DNA of 56,009 nt, taken from Gemmatimonadota bacterium. Lineage in GTDB: Bacteria; Gemmatimonadota; Gemmatimonadetes; Gemmatimonadales; Gemmatimonadaceae. The notes beneath the pieces were generated by a model. That model did not search any database. It had not been told where the DNA came from and saw only the letters and a list, made by a program, of their open reading frames with translations. The position numbers and the translations under genes were made by a program. Position 1 is the stretch's first letter. Each line of letters starts with the position of its first letter. Positions 44,543 through 52,519 of this stretch are shown one piece after another. The stretch lies in NCBI GenBank assembly GCA_947462095.1, contig CANHNQ010000006.1, positions 1-56,009 on the forward strand. The letters run 5' to 3'.

Positions 44543-45886
44543 ATGATGGCCGTCGTAAAAAAGAAGCCGCACAACATGCCCGGCGTGACCGAGTCACGGG
44601 CGTCTGCCGCGATGGTGCTGGCCGATCTGCGCAACGGCGCGATGCTCGACGCCGCCTTCGAACGGTACGTGGCCCCGCTTGATGCGCGCGACCGCCGCTG
44701 GGTGCAGGAGCTGCTCTGGGGGATGCTGCGCACGCGCAACCGCCTCGATGCGATCCTCGCGGAGCGTGTGCGCGGCGGCATCGCCAAGATCGATGTGGAT
44801 GTCGCTGACTTGCTGCGCCTCGGGGCCTATCAGCTGCTCAGCATGGGCAGCGTGCCGGCGTACGCCGCCATCGGTCAGACGGTCGAGCTCACCAAGCGCC
44901 GTCATGGCATCGGCGCCAGTAAACTGGTGAATGCCGTGCTGCGTCGCATCGATCGCGAACGCGACACGATCGAGCCGCCCGCGCCGGCCGATCCGCTGGA
45001 AGCGCTCGCGCAGCACTATTCGCATCCGCGCTGGGTGATTGCGCGCTGGATCGACCGCTGGGGGATGGACGACACCGAGCGTCTCCTCGCGGTGAACAAC
45101 GAGCCGGCCTCGATCACCGTGCGCCCGTACGGTGTGGATCGCGAGCAGCTCAACGAGATGCTCACGGGCGCCGGGGTGACCACGCACGATGTGCCGCTGG
45201 TGCCCGACTCGATCCGGCTCGGACCCGGCGTCGCCCTCACCGAACTGGGTGCCTTCAAGCAGGGTGTGTTCTTCGTGCAGGATCCCGCGGCCACGCTCGT
45301 GGCCCGGTACGCCTTTGTACCGGAAGGGGGCGTGGTGGTCGATTTATGCGCCGCGCCGGGTGGCAAAGCGCTCGAACTGTCGCGTCGCGCGCGGCTGGTG
45401 TTCGCGGCGGACGCCAAGATGGCGCGCGTAGAGCGCATGGTGACCGGCTTCGGCCGGCTCGATGCCACCAATCTCCTCCCGATCGTGTGTGACGCGCGTC
45501 ATCCCGCCATCGGCGAGGCCGACGTGGTCGTGATCGACGTGCCATGCACCGGGACCGGCACGTTCCGCCGGCACCCCGATGCGCGCTGGCGCCTGCGGAT
45601 GTCCGATTTCGCCGTGTTGCCGGCGCTGCAGCGCGAGATTCTGCTCGCCGCCGCTTCGGTGGTGAAGCCCGGAGGTTTGCTGGTGTACAGCACCTGCTCG
45701 CTCGAACTCGAAGAGAACGACGACCAGATCGAAGCGTTCCTGGCCACCCACAAGGATTTCAGGTTGGAACCACCACCGGCGGGCACGGTACCTGAATCCG
45801 TGCTGGACAACGGACTCCTCCGCGTGTTGCCACAGCAGCACGGCACCGACGGCGCCTTCGCGGCGCGGTTGCGGAGAACGGCGTAA
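44543..45886 (+). CDS. rsmB: 16S rRNA (cytosine-967-C5)-methyltransferase RsmB
   Basis: The 447-aa protein has an N-terminal NusB-like RNA-binding domain (ASAAMVLADLRNGAML, VQELLWGMLRTRNRLDAIL) and a C-terminal SAM domain. The latter has VDLCAAPGGKALELS, VIDVPCTGTGTFRRHPDARWR with the first catalytic Cys, and GGLLVYSTCSLELEENDDQI with the second catalytic Cys. It follows fmt, the E. coli order def-fmt-rsmB. The start is placed after the fmt stop; an ATG three bases later is equally possible. Confidence 0.94.
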   Translation: MMAVVKKKPHNMPGVTESRASAAMVLADLRNGAMLDAAFERYVAPLDARDRRWVQELLWGMLRTRNRLDAILAERVRGGIAKIDVDVADLLRLGAYQLLSMGSVPAYAAIGQTVELTKRRHGIGASKLVNAVLRRIDRERDTIEPPAPADPLEALAQHYSHPRWVIARWIDRWGMDDTERLLAVNNEPASITVRPYGVDREQLNEMLTGAGVTTHDVPLVPDSIRLGPGVALTELGAFKQGVFFVQDPAATLVARYAFVPEGGVVVDLCAAPGGKALELSRRARLVFAADAKMARVERMVTGFGRLDATNLLPIVCDARHPAIGEADVVVIDVPCTGTGTFRRHPDARWRLRMSDFAVLPALQREILLAAASVVKPGGLLVYSTCSLELEENDDQIEAFLATHKDFRLEPPPAGTVPESVLDNGLLRVLPQQHGTDGAFAARLRRTA

Positions 45887-46440
45887 TGGCCGCCGCGAAG
45901 AAGCCGGGCACGCGCGCGCCGGTCGCGGGCGTCGCGCGTCGCTGGATCATCCGTGGGACCATCGCGGCCGTGGCCGGTCTGCTCATCGGCGGCGCCGGTG
46001 GCGTGGCAACGGTGCGCACACTCGAACCGGGTCGTGCCAACGCGGTGGATTCCGTGCAGGCCGTGCTCGACAGCATTGCGCGTGGCACGATACCGGAGCC
46101 AACCGCCGCCGAACGCGATCAGGAATCGAAGCGACAGGCCGACAGCGCGTCCCAGGCCGCGCAGGCGGCAGACAGCGCCGCAAGCCAGAACGTCATGCTC
46201 CCGGTCCCTGATGTGGTCGGCCTCGAAGAAGGACCCGCGCGCACCAGGCTGCTCGACGGCGGGATGGTCGTGGGCGACGTCGAGTTCCGCGCCAGCAGCG
46301 CGCCGGCCGGTACCGTGCTCGCCACGACGCCGCCCGCGGGTAGCCTGCTGGCCGCGGGCAGCACCGTGTCACTCGTGATCAGCGACGGACGCCCCCCCGC
46401 CGATACACTCTCCACCCCTCAGCTCCATCCGGCTCCATGA
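45886..46440 (+). CDS. Membrane-anchored single-PASTA protein without kinase domain
   Basis: The protein has 184 aa: a basic N-terminus, one membrane segment (about 21-43), an Ala/Asp/Gln-rich spacer, and one PASTA domain (about 104-168) with LPVPDVVGLEEGPARTRLLDGG and ATTPPAGSLLAAGSTVSLVISDG. PASTA domains bind peptidoglycan or its fragments. It overlaps rsmB (TAATG) and rpe (ATGA). In Firmicutes the place between rsmB and rpe holds the PASTA kinase PrkC; here only the membrane and PASTA parts are found. Confidence 0.88.
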   Translation: MAAAKKPGTRAPVAGVARRWIIRGTIAAVAGLLIGGAGGVATVRTLEPGRANAVDSVQAVLDSIARGTIPEPTAAERDQESKRQADSASQAAQAADSAASQNVMLPVPDVVGLEEGPARTRLLDGGMVVGDVEFRASSAPAGTVLATTPPAGSLLAAGSTVSLVISDGRPPADTLSTPQLHPAP

Positions 46441-47102
46441 CCGTTCGTATTGCCCCGTCCGTCCTCAGCGCCGATTTCCGCACCCTTGGGCAGGAGATCG
46501 CCATGTGCGATGCCGGCGGTGCCGACTGGATTCACGTCGATGTGATGGACGGGCGCTTCGTGCCGAGTCTGTCGTTCGGTGTGAAGGTGATCGAGGCGGC
46601 GCGTCGCTCCAGCACGAAGATCATCGACGTGCATCTCATGGTCGTTGAGCCCGAGAACTATTTCGACGACTACGTGAAGGCGGGCGCCGATGTGCTCACC
46701 ATCCACGCCGAAGCCGCGCCGCATCTCGACCGGCAGATTGCGCGCATCCAGTCGCTGGGGTGCAAGGCGGGCGTCGCGCTCAATCCGGCCACGCCGTTGT
46801 CGGTGATCGAGGAAGTCGCGCACATGGTGGATCTGGTGCTCATCATGAGCGTGAATCCCGGCTACGGCGGACAGAAGTTCATCGAGTATTCGATCGACAA
46901 GATTGCACGGACGCGCTTGCTGCTCGATCAGGCTGACAGTGATGCGGTGTTGGAGGTCGACGGCGGCATTTCGCGCGATACGATTCATCGCTGCTGGGCC
47001 GCGGGCGCCGACACGTTCGTGGCCGGCAACGCCATCTTCGGCGCCGCGAATCCGCAGGCCGAGATCGCCGTACTGCGGAATCTCTGCGTGGAGCACGCAT
47101 GA
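46437..47102 (+). CDS. rpe: Ribulose-phosphate 3-epimerase
   Basis: This 221-aa TIM-barrel enzyme interconverts ribulose-5-phosphate and xylulose-5-phosphate. Seen: IAPSVLSADF, WIHVDVMDGRFVP, DVHLMVVEPE, GVALNPATP, LIMSVNPGYGGQKF and LEVDGGIS, all family motifs with the metal-binding His and Asp residues. It overlaps the PASTA gene and the thioredoxin-like gene by 4 bases each. Confidence 0.97.
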   Translation: MTVRIAPSVLSADFRTLGQEIAMCDAGGADWIHVDVMDGRFVPSLSFGVKVIEAARRSSTKIIDVHLMVVEPENYFDDYVKAGADVLTIHAEAAPHLDRQIARIQSLGCKAGVALNPATPLSVIEEVAHMVDLVLIMSVNPGYGGQKFIEYSIDKIARTRLLLDQADSDAVLEVDGGISRDTIHRCWAAGADTFVAGNAIFGAANPQAEIAVLRNLCVEHA

Positions 47103-47650
47103 CGTCCAAACAGCAGTGGCTGGTCGTGCTGGGGATCGTCGCGGTGCTCGCGGGCGGTGCGTTCGCCGCGTCGTATTTCCTCAAGGATGAACTCACCAGC
47201 GTGTCGGTCGGCTCCGACGCGCCGGGCTTTGCGGCGAAGACGCTCGCGGCAACGCCGGCCATGAAGACGCTCACCGATTATCGCGGCGAGGTGGTGCTGC
47301 TGAACATCTGGGCCACGTGGTGCATTCCGTGCCGCACCGAGATGCCCAGCATCGAAGCGGTGCACCAGGCGCTCGGGCCGAAGGGACTGAAGGTCGTCGC
47401 CATCAGCATCGACGATGAAGGGACCGAGGCGAAGATTCAGGACTTCGCGAAGGAGTTCAAACTCACCTTCGAAATGCTGCACGATCCCGCCGGGACGATT
47501 CAGGGGATCTACCGCACCACGGGCGTCCCCGAGACGTTCGTGATCGGGCGCGACGGCGTGATCCGCAAGAAGTGGATCGGCGCCGAAGATTGGAATTCGG
47601 ACGGCAACCAACGGTTGCTGTCGTCGCTGCTCGCCGAACCCAAGCCGTAG
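47099..47650 (+). CDS. TlpA/ResA-type thioredoxin-like protein
   Basis: The protein has 183 aa. An N-terminal membrane anchor (WLVVLGIVAVLAGGAFAASYFL) places the thioredoxin fold outside the cytoplasm. The active site is WATWCIPCRTEMPS (CxxC), followed by KVVAISIDDEG and GVPETFVIGRDGVI with the cis-Pro. Such proteins reduce disulfides of apocytochromes or other exported proteins. It overlaps rpe (ATGA), and its stop overlaps the next tiny gene (TAGTG). Confidence 0.92.
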   Translation: MTSKQQWLVVLGIVAVLAGGAFAASYFLKDELTSVSVGSDAPGFAAKTLAATPAMKTLTDYRGEVVLLNIWATWCIPCRTEMPSIEAVHQALGPKGLKVVAISIDDEGTEAKIQDFAKEFKLTFEMLHDPAGTIQGIYRTTGVPETFVIGRDGVIRKKWIGAEDWNSDGNQRLLSSLLAEPKP

Positions 47651-47754
47651 TGAGCCAGGTCAGTCGCGAAGCGTGGCCGAACGTGGTGCGGGCCTTCTCG
47701 GCGATCGTGCTGGCGGTCGCACTCTGGCTCTACGTGCACGCCGTGCATGTCTGA
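47650..47754 (+). CDS. 34-aa single-pass membrane micropeptide
   Basis: GTG at 47650 overlaps the TlpA-like stop (TAGTG), and the TGA at 47752-47754 overlaps the tsaD ATG by 8 bases. The peptide has a short polar start with Arg, Glu and Trp, then one strongly hydrophobic helix (FSAIVLAVALWLYVHA), so it would insert in the membrane. I recognise no family. The tight packing on both sides argues for translation; chance is possible because the frame is short. Confidence 0.55.
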   Translation: MSQVSREAWPNVVRAFSAIVLAVALWLYVHAVHV

Positions 47755-48820
47755 CGTCGTACCGCGCCGCGTCCTCGGCATCGAGACGTCGTGCGACGAA
47801 ACGTCGGCGGCCGTCGTGTACGGAACGCCAACGGACATGCGCCTCGAGTCGCTGGTGATCCTGTCGCAGGACGTGCATCGCCTGTTCGGCGGCGTCGTGC
47901 CGGAGATCGCCAGTCGCCAGCATCTCACCGGCATCGTCCCCGCCGTACGGACGGCGATGGACGACGCGAAGGCGTCCTTCGGCGATCTCGATGCCATCGC
48001 GGTCACGCACGCGCCGGGGCTGGTGGGCGCCTTGCTGGTGGGGACGAGCTACGCCAAGGCGCTTGGCTTTACGCACCACGTGCCCGTCGTGCCCGTGCAC
48101 CATCTCGAAGGGCATCTGTTCGCGACGCTGCTCGAGCACCCCGACGCCAAACCGCCGTTCACGGCACTGCTGGTCAGCGGCGGACACACGCTGCTGCTCG
48201 ATGTCGAGGCGTGGGGGCGGTATCGCCTGTTGGGTCAGACGCGCGACGATGCGGCCGGCGAAGCGTTCGATAAAGCGGCCAAGCTGCTTGGCCTCCCGTA
48301 CCCCGGCGGTCGTCCGCTCGAAGAGCTGGCCCGTTCCGCCGAGTCGCCGGTACACAAGGATCCGCATCGCTTTGCGCGACCGATGCTGCGCAAGTCGGCC
48401 GAGCCGGGCGATGACGACTACTACGATTGTTCGTTCAGCGGTCTCAAGACCGCCGTGCTTTATGCGGTGCGTGAGGCCGAGAAGGCGGGCACGCTTCCCG
48501 AGCAGCGCGCCAGTATCGCGCGCGGCTTTCAGGATGCGCTGATCGACACACTGGCCGAGAAGGTGGCGCGCGCCGCGCGCCGCCATCGGCGGACGCGCAT
48601 CGTGCTGGGCGGCGGGGTGGCGTGTAATCGCGCGCTGCAGGACGCCATCCGCGAACGGGTGGCACCGCGTGGGGCGGTGTTCGCACCGATGCCGAGGCTG
48701 GCCACCGACAACGCGGCCATGATCGCCGCGGCGGGGCTGTTCCGGTTCGAGGCCGGCGAGCGCGTGGAGCCGACAATGACCGCCCAGGCGTCTTTGCCCA
48801 TCCCCGGTATCTTTTCGTAA
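47747..48820 (+). CDS. tsaD: tRNA threonylcarbamoyladenosine transferase TsaD
   Basis: This 357-aa ASKHA-fold protein transfers the threonylcarbamoyl group to A37 of ANN-decoding tRNAs together with TsaB and TsaE. Seen: LGIETSCDETSAAVV, VTHAPGLVGALLVG, VPVHHLEGHLFATLL (metal His pair), LVSGGHTLLL, GEAFDKAAKLLGLPYPGG and LGGGVACNRALQ. It overlaps the micropeptide gene and ends the long plus-strand cluster. Confidence 0.97.
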   Translation: MSDVVPRRVLGIETSCDETSAAVVYGTPTDMRLESLVILSQDVHRLFGGVVPEIASRQHLTGIVPAVRTAMDDAKASFGDLDAIAVTHAPGLVGALLVGTSYAKALGFTHHVPVVPVHHLEGHLFATLLEHPDAKPPFTALLVSGGHTLLLDVEAWGRYRLLGQTRDDAAGEAFDKAAKLLGLPYPGGRPLEELARSAESPVHKDPHRFARPMLRKSAEPGDDDYYDCSFSGLKTAVLYAVREAEKAGTLPEQRASIARGFQDALIDTLAEKVARAARRHRRTRIVLGGGVACNRALQDAIRERVAPRGAVFAPMPRLATDNAAMIAAAGLFRFEAGERVEPTMTAQASLPIPGIFS

Positions 48821-48850
48821 GCGATCTGTCGGCGTCCATCGAATCCTTCG

Positions 48851-48882
48851 CCGTACTCCCTACCCCGTACTCCCTACTTCGC
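48851..48882 (+). repeat. Half copy of the 32-kb hairpin repeat, in the lgt leader
   Basis: CCGTACTCCCTACCCCGTAC and the following TCCCTACTTCGC match the right arm at 32107-32136 with only a few substitutions, in the same orientation. No complementary left arm lies upstream. The copy ends one base before the lgt GTG, so it occupies the ribosome-binding region and leaves no Shine-Dalgarno. Confidence 0.75.
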
Positions 48883-48883
48883 T

Positions 48884-49711
48884 GTGCATCCCATCATCCA
48901 CCACCCCACGGCGTTCACGTTCGGCTTTCTCGAACTGACCGGATTCGGACTCGCCGTCCTCATGGCGTTCGTGATCGCGCAGATTGTCTGTCAGCGTGAG
49001 TTCTGGCGCCGTGGACAGAACGCCGAATCGGAGGCGATGCCGGACATCGTGCTCGCGGCGCTGATCGGCACGCTGATTGGAGCGAAGACCTATTACGTGG
49101 TACTCACTGGCGACCCCTCGGCCTTCTTCAGCCGCGGCGGCTTCGTGTTCTGGGGCGGCTTCATCGGCGCGGTGGCGTTGTGCTACGCGACGATCCGGCG
49201 CAAGCAATTGAATTTCCTGAAGGTCGCCGACGTGGCGGGGATCGGGATCGCGGCGGGCTACGCCGTTGGCCGTACGGGCTGCTGGGCAGTCGGCGACGAC
49301 TATGGCCGGCCGTTCAACGGGTTCTTTGCCACGCAGTTTCCCGAGGGTGCGCCCCCCAGCACGGCGGCGGTGATGTCGCAGCAGTTCGGCGTGCAGTTTC
49401 CGCCCGGCACGAATCCGACCGACGTGATCGCCGTGTACCCGACGCAGCTCTACGAGACGCTGATGGGGTTCGTGATGTTCGTGATCCTGTGGCGCTTCCG
49501 GAAGCACGCCCATCTCCCCGGCTGGTTGTTCGGCCTGTACTGCATCCTGGCCGGCATCGAGCGGTTCATTGTGGAGTTCTTCCGCGCCAAGGATGACCGG
49601 CTGGTGATGGGCTTCTCGACCGCGCAGATCATCGGGATCGCGATCCTGACGATCGGGGTCGCGATCATGGCGACGCGAACGCAGCGGAGCGCTCCGCTGG
49701 CCCGCGCGTAG
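48884..49711 (+). CDS. lgt: Prolipoprotein diacylglyceryl transferase-like protein
   Basis: This 275-aa protein has about seven membrane segments. Lgt family blocks are present: IGTLIGAKTYYVV, GGFVFWGGFIGAVAL, GRTGCWAVGDDYGRP, VYPTQLYETLMG and ERFIVEFFRAKDD. Lgt adds diacylglycerol to the lipobox cysteine of lipoproteins. Compared with E. coli Lgt from memory, His103 aligns with Trp90 and Asn146 with Cys133, while the Arg of the GR motif and the C-terminal Arg/Glu are kept. It may be a divergent true Lgt or a paralogue. It starts with GTG directly after the repeat at 48851. Confidence 0.78.
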   Translation: MHPIIHHPTAFTFGFLELTGFGLAVLMAFVIAQIVCQREFWRRGQNAESEAMPDIVLAALIGTLIGAKTYYVVLTGDPSAFFSRGGFVFWGGFIGAVALCYATIRRKQLNFLKVADVAGIGIAAGYAVGRTGCWAVGDDYGRPFNGFFATQFPEGAPPSTAAVMSQQFGVQFPPGTNPTDVIAVYPTQLYETLMGFVMFVILWRFRKHAHLPGWLFGLYCILAGIERFIVEFFRAKDDRLVMGFSTAQIIGIAILTIGVAIMATRTQRSAPLARA

Positions 49712-49752
49712 TTCCGACGCATCACGCGCAAAGCCGACTCAGCTGCTCCCCA

Positions 49753-49782
49753 TTGCGGTCGGTGGCGCTCGCTGTGTATACT
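49753..49782 (+). promoter_or_regulatory. Candidate promoter for feoAB (-35 TTGCGG, -10 TATACT)
   Basis: TTGCGG (49753-49758) and TATACT (49777-49782) are separated by 18 bp, close to the housekeeping consensus. The predicted transcription start is near 49789, just upstream of the Fur-like box and about 30 bases before the feoA GTG. Confidence 0.55.
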
Positions 49783-49795
49783 CCAACAGACGCTT

Positions 49796-49810
49796 TGAGA
49801 ACCATTCTCA
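49796..49810. promoter_or_regulatory. Fur-like operator upstream of feoA
   Basis: A perfect inverted repeat TGAGAA-CCA-TTCTCA lies just after the expected transcription start and 9 bases before the feoA start codon. The arms match the classical Fur half-site wording (TGAGAA/TTCTCA). Position and downstream ferrous-iron genes fit iron-dependent repression. The repeat is seen; Fur binding is inference. Confidence 0.7.
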
Positions 49811-49819
49811 TCTAACGCT

Positions 49820-50107
49820 GTGGCCTCGATTCAGCTCCCTACCCTCCAGTCCCAGAACACCGCCGCCGCACGCACCACGTGCGCGCTGAACGCGTGTCCT
49901 GCCGGAACCCGGGTCACTGTCGTCGACATCGAGTGCTCGGGTGATGAGGCCTGCCGCCTCCGCGCACTGGGGTTCTGCGAAGGCACCAGCGTCAACGTCA
50001 TCGACGCGCGCGATGCCATGCTGCTCGAAGTGCGTGGCACCCGTCTCGCGCTGGGGTCGGCCCTCACGGCCGGCATCACGGTGCAGCCCGTCAACGCGCG
50101 CACATAG
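49820..50107 (+). CDS. feoA: FeoA-family protein
   Basis: The protein has 95 aa. After about 25 non-conserved residues it has the SH3-like FeoA fold: CPAGTRVTVVDIECSGDEACRLRALGFCEGTSVNVIDARDAMLLEVRGTRLALGSALTAGITV. FeoA helps FeoB import Fe2+. It starts with GTG after the Fur-like box and lies 57 bp before feoB. Several cysteines (CALNAC, EACRL, GFCEG) are more than usual for the family. Confidence 0.9.
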   Translation: MASIQLPTLQSQNTAAARTTCALNACPAGTRVTVVDIECSGDEACRLRALGFCEGTSVNVIDARDAMLLEVRGTRLALGSALTAGITVQPVNART

Positions 50108-50164
50108 CGCGACTGGCGAGGCGTTCGACATGCGGCCACAGCGTCGCGTGCGCGTCACGACCCG

Positions 50165-52360
50165 GTGAGTACTCTGCAGAGCCCCCTCCCGCCTGACGAT
50201 TCGGCGATCGTTCCCAGCGGCGTGAACAGCGACGCGAACAGCGAGGTCGGCCGCGAGACACTGCGCGTGGCGATCATCGGCAATCCCAACACCGGGAAGA
50301 CCACGCTCTTCAACGCCCTGACCGGCCTGCGCCAACGCGTCGGCAACTTTGCGGGCGTCACGGTCGAGCGGGTCGAAGGGGGCTTCAAGGGCCCGGACGG
50401 CCGCCGTGTGACCGTCTTAGACCTGCCCGGCAGCTACTCCCTGTCTGCGGGCTCGCCCGACGAGCAGGTGGCTCTAGAGGTCCTGCTGGGCCGTGACGCC
50501 GATCGCTGGCGTCCCGATGTGGTGCTCGTGGTCGTCGACGCCTCCCACCTCGAGCGCAATCTCTTCCTGGCCAGCCAGGTGGTCGAACTCGGCGTGCCGG
50601 TCGTGATCGCCCTCAACCAGTTCGACGTGGCGGAGGCCGAAGGTCTCCGCATCGATGTCCCCGAGCTCATCCATGAACTCGGCGTGCCCATCGTTCCCAC
50701 CGTCGCCAAGCGCGGCGAGGGGCTCGAGCCACTGAAGAAGGCGCTGATCATCGCCGCCGGCCTGCCGGCCCCGTTGCGACAGTTCTCGCTTCCCGAACCC
50801 GCGCAGGACGCGCTTGCGCCGTTGGAAGCCTGTCTCGTGGCCGACGGACTCTCGGCGACCGCCGCCCGCATGGAAGCGCTGCGACTGCTGGGGATGCAGC
50901 GGGTCGGTCCGCATCTCGATCGGGTGCCGGGGCTCCCCGCGGCCATCACGGCCGCCTCGGACGAACTCCGGAGCGTGGGGTTCGTCCCCACGCGTCTTGA
51001 GTCGGAAGTGCGCTACGCCTGGATCGCGCAGGTCATCGCGCGCACCGTCACGCGCGCGCGACCGGCCGGATACAATTTCAGCGATCGCATCGACCGGTTC
51101 GCCCTGCACCGCGTGTGGGGGCCGCTCATCTTCCTCATGCTCATGATGCTGGTCTTCCAGGCGGTATTCACCTGGGCCACGCCACTCATGGACGGCATCG
51201 AGGCGCTCATCGCCGCCGCCGGTGGTGCGATGGGCGCCATGCTCCCGGAAGGCGATCTCCGGTCGCTCATCGTGGACGGCGTCTTCGCGGGTGTCGGCTC
51301 AGTCCTGGTGTTCCTGCCACAGATTGCCATTCTGTTCGCGTTCATCGGGCTGCTGGAGCATTCCGGCTACATGGCGCGCGCTGCATTCCTGATGGATCGC
51401 ATCATGCGCCGGGTCGGGCTCCACGGCAAAAGCTTCATTCCGATGCTCTCGGGCTATGCCTGCGCCGTGCCCGGGATCATGGCCACGCGCACGATCGAAG
51501 ATCCGAAGGATCGTCTGGCCACGATCATGGTGGTGCCGCTCATGAGCTGTTCGGCACGACTGCCGGTGTACACGCTGCTGATCGGCGCCTTCGTGCCCGC
51601 CACCTCGATCGTACCAGGGCTCACGCTGCAAGGCGCCACGATGCTGACCATGTACCTGCTCGGCACCATCGTCGCCCTCGCCGTGGCCGCGATCTTTAAG
51701 CGCACGCTGCTCAAGGGCCCCGTGCGCCCCATGATCCTCGAACTGCCGCCGTATCGCTTCCCGAGCCTCAAGTCACTCGGCGTGTCCGTCGTCCAGCGCT
51801 GCCAGCTGTTTCTCCAGCGGGCGGGCACCGTGATTCTCGCGCTCTCGATCGTCCTGTGGGCGATGGCCACGTACCCCAAAGCCACCGTCGATACGTCGCT
51901 GCCGCCGGCGCTCCAGCAGGAGCAGCAGCTCGAGCATTCGGTGCTCGGCCGCATCGGGCACGGCATTGAACCGTTGGTGCGCCCGCTGGGGTACGACTGG
52001 AAGATCGGCGTGTCGATCGCCGCCAGCTTTGCCGCGCGCGAAGTGTTCGTCTCCACGATGGGGACGATCTACGGCGTCGGCACCGAGAGCGAGCAGGCGC
52101 TCACCCAGCGGTTGCAGTCGGAGCGCAACGCGGTCACCGGCAAGCGGGCGTACACCCCGCTGATCGCGATCGGGCTGATGGTGTTCTACGTGTTCGCGCT
52201 CATGTGCATCAGCACGATCGCGGTGACCGTGCGCGAAGCGGGCGGCGGGCGCATCGGCTGGCAGTGGGCCGGCCTGCAGTTCGCGTATATGCTGGCGCTG
52301 GCGTGGGGTTCGGCGTGGCTCGTCTACGCGGGCGGCACGGCTCTTGGTTTCGGAGGCTGA
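50165..52360 (+). CDS. feoB: Ferrous iron transporter FeoB
   Basis: This 731-aa inner-membrane Fe2+ transporter has an N-terminal GTPase domain: G1 GNPNTGKTTLFNALTG, a switch region with VGNFAGVTVE, G3 DLPGSYSL, and NQFD in place of the usual N(K/M)xD. The membrane part has the two Gate-type repeats, with LEHSGYMARAAFLMDRIMRRVGLHGKSFIPMLSGYACAVPGIMATRT near 395-440 and AASFAAREVFVSTMGTIYGV near 620. The start codon is GTG. About 35 polar residues precede the GTPase domain and may be over-called. Confidence 0.97.
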   Translation: MSTLQSPLPPDDSAIVPSGVNSDANSEVGRETLRVAIIGNPNTGKTTLFNALTGLRQRVGNFAGVTVERVEGGFKGPDGRRVTVLDLPGSYSLSAGSPDEQVALEVLLGRDADRWRPDVVLVVVDASHLERNLFLASQVVELGVPVVIALNQFDVAEAEGLRIDVPELIHELGVPIVPTVAKRGEGLEPLKKALIIAAGLPAPLRQFSLPEPAQDALAPLEACLVADGLSATAARMEALRLLGMQRVGPHLDRVPGLPAAITAASDELRSVGFVPTRLESEVRYAWIAQVIARTVTRARPAGYNFSDRIDRFALHRVWGPLIFLMLMMLVFQAVFTWATPLMDGIEALIAAAGGAMGAMLPEGDLRSLIVDGVFAGVGSVLVFLPQIAILFAFIGLLEHSGYMARAAFLMDRIMRRVGLHGKSFIPMLSGYACAVPGIMATRTIEDPKDRLATIMVVPLMSCSARLPVYTLLIGAFVPATSIVPGLTLQGATMLTMYLLGTIVALAVAAIFKRTLLKGPVRPMILELPPYRFPSLKSLGVSVVQRCQLFLQRAGTVILALSIVLWAMATYPKATVDTSLPPALQQEQQLEHSVLGRIGHGIEPLVRPLGYDWKIGVSIAASFAAREVFVSTMGTIYGVGTESEQALTQRLQSERNAVTGKRAYTPLIAIGLMVFYVFALMCISTIAVTVREAGGGRIGWQWAGLQFAYMLALAWGSAWLVYAGGTALGFGG

Positions 52361-52362
52361 CG

Positions 52363-52509
52363 ATGACCGCACATGTGGACGCCCAACTGATCGTCGTTGT
52401 GCTGGTAGTTGCCAGCGCCCTGTTTTTTGTGGGACGTCGCGCGTGGCGCTCGATCGCGGCCGCGCGCGCGCCGAAGCGCGGCTGCGGCCCCGACTGCGGG
52501 TGCGGCTGA
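52363..52509 (+). CDS. FeoB-associated Cys-rich membrane protein
   Basis: This 48-aa protein has one membrane segment (LIVVVLVVASALFFVG), a basic stretch and a terminal CGPDCGCG cysteine cluster. This is the layout of the small Cys-rich proteins found downstream of feoB (virus attachment p12-type family). It starts 2 bp after the feoB stop. The cysteines could carry Fe2+ or sense redox state; this is inference. Confidence 0.83.
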   Translation: MTAHVDAQLIVVVLVVASALFFVGRRAWRSIAAARAPKRGCGPDCGCG

Positions 52510-52519
52510 CCGGTTTGGA

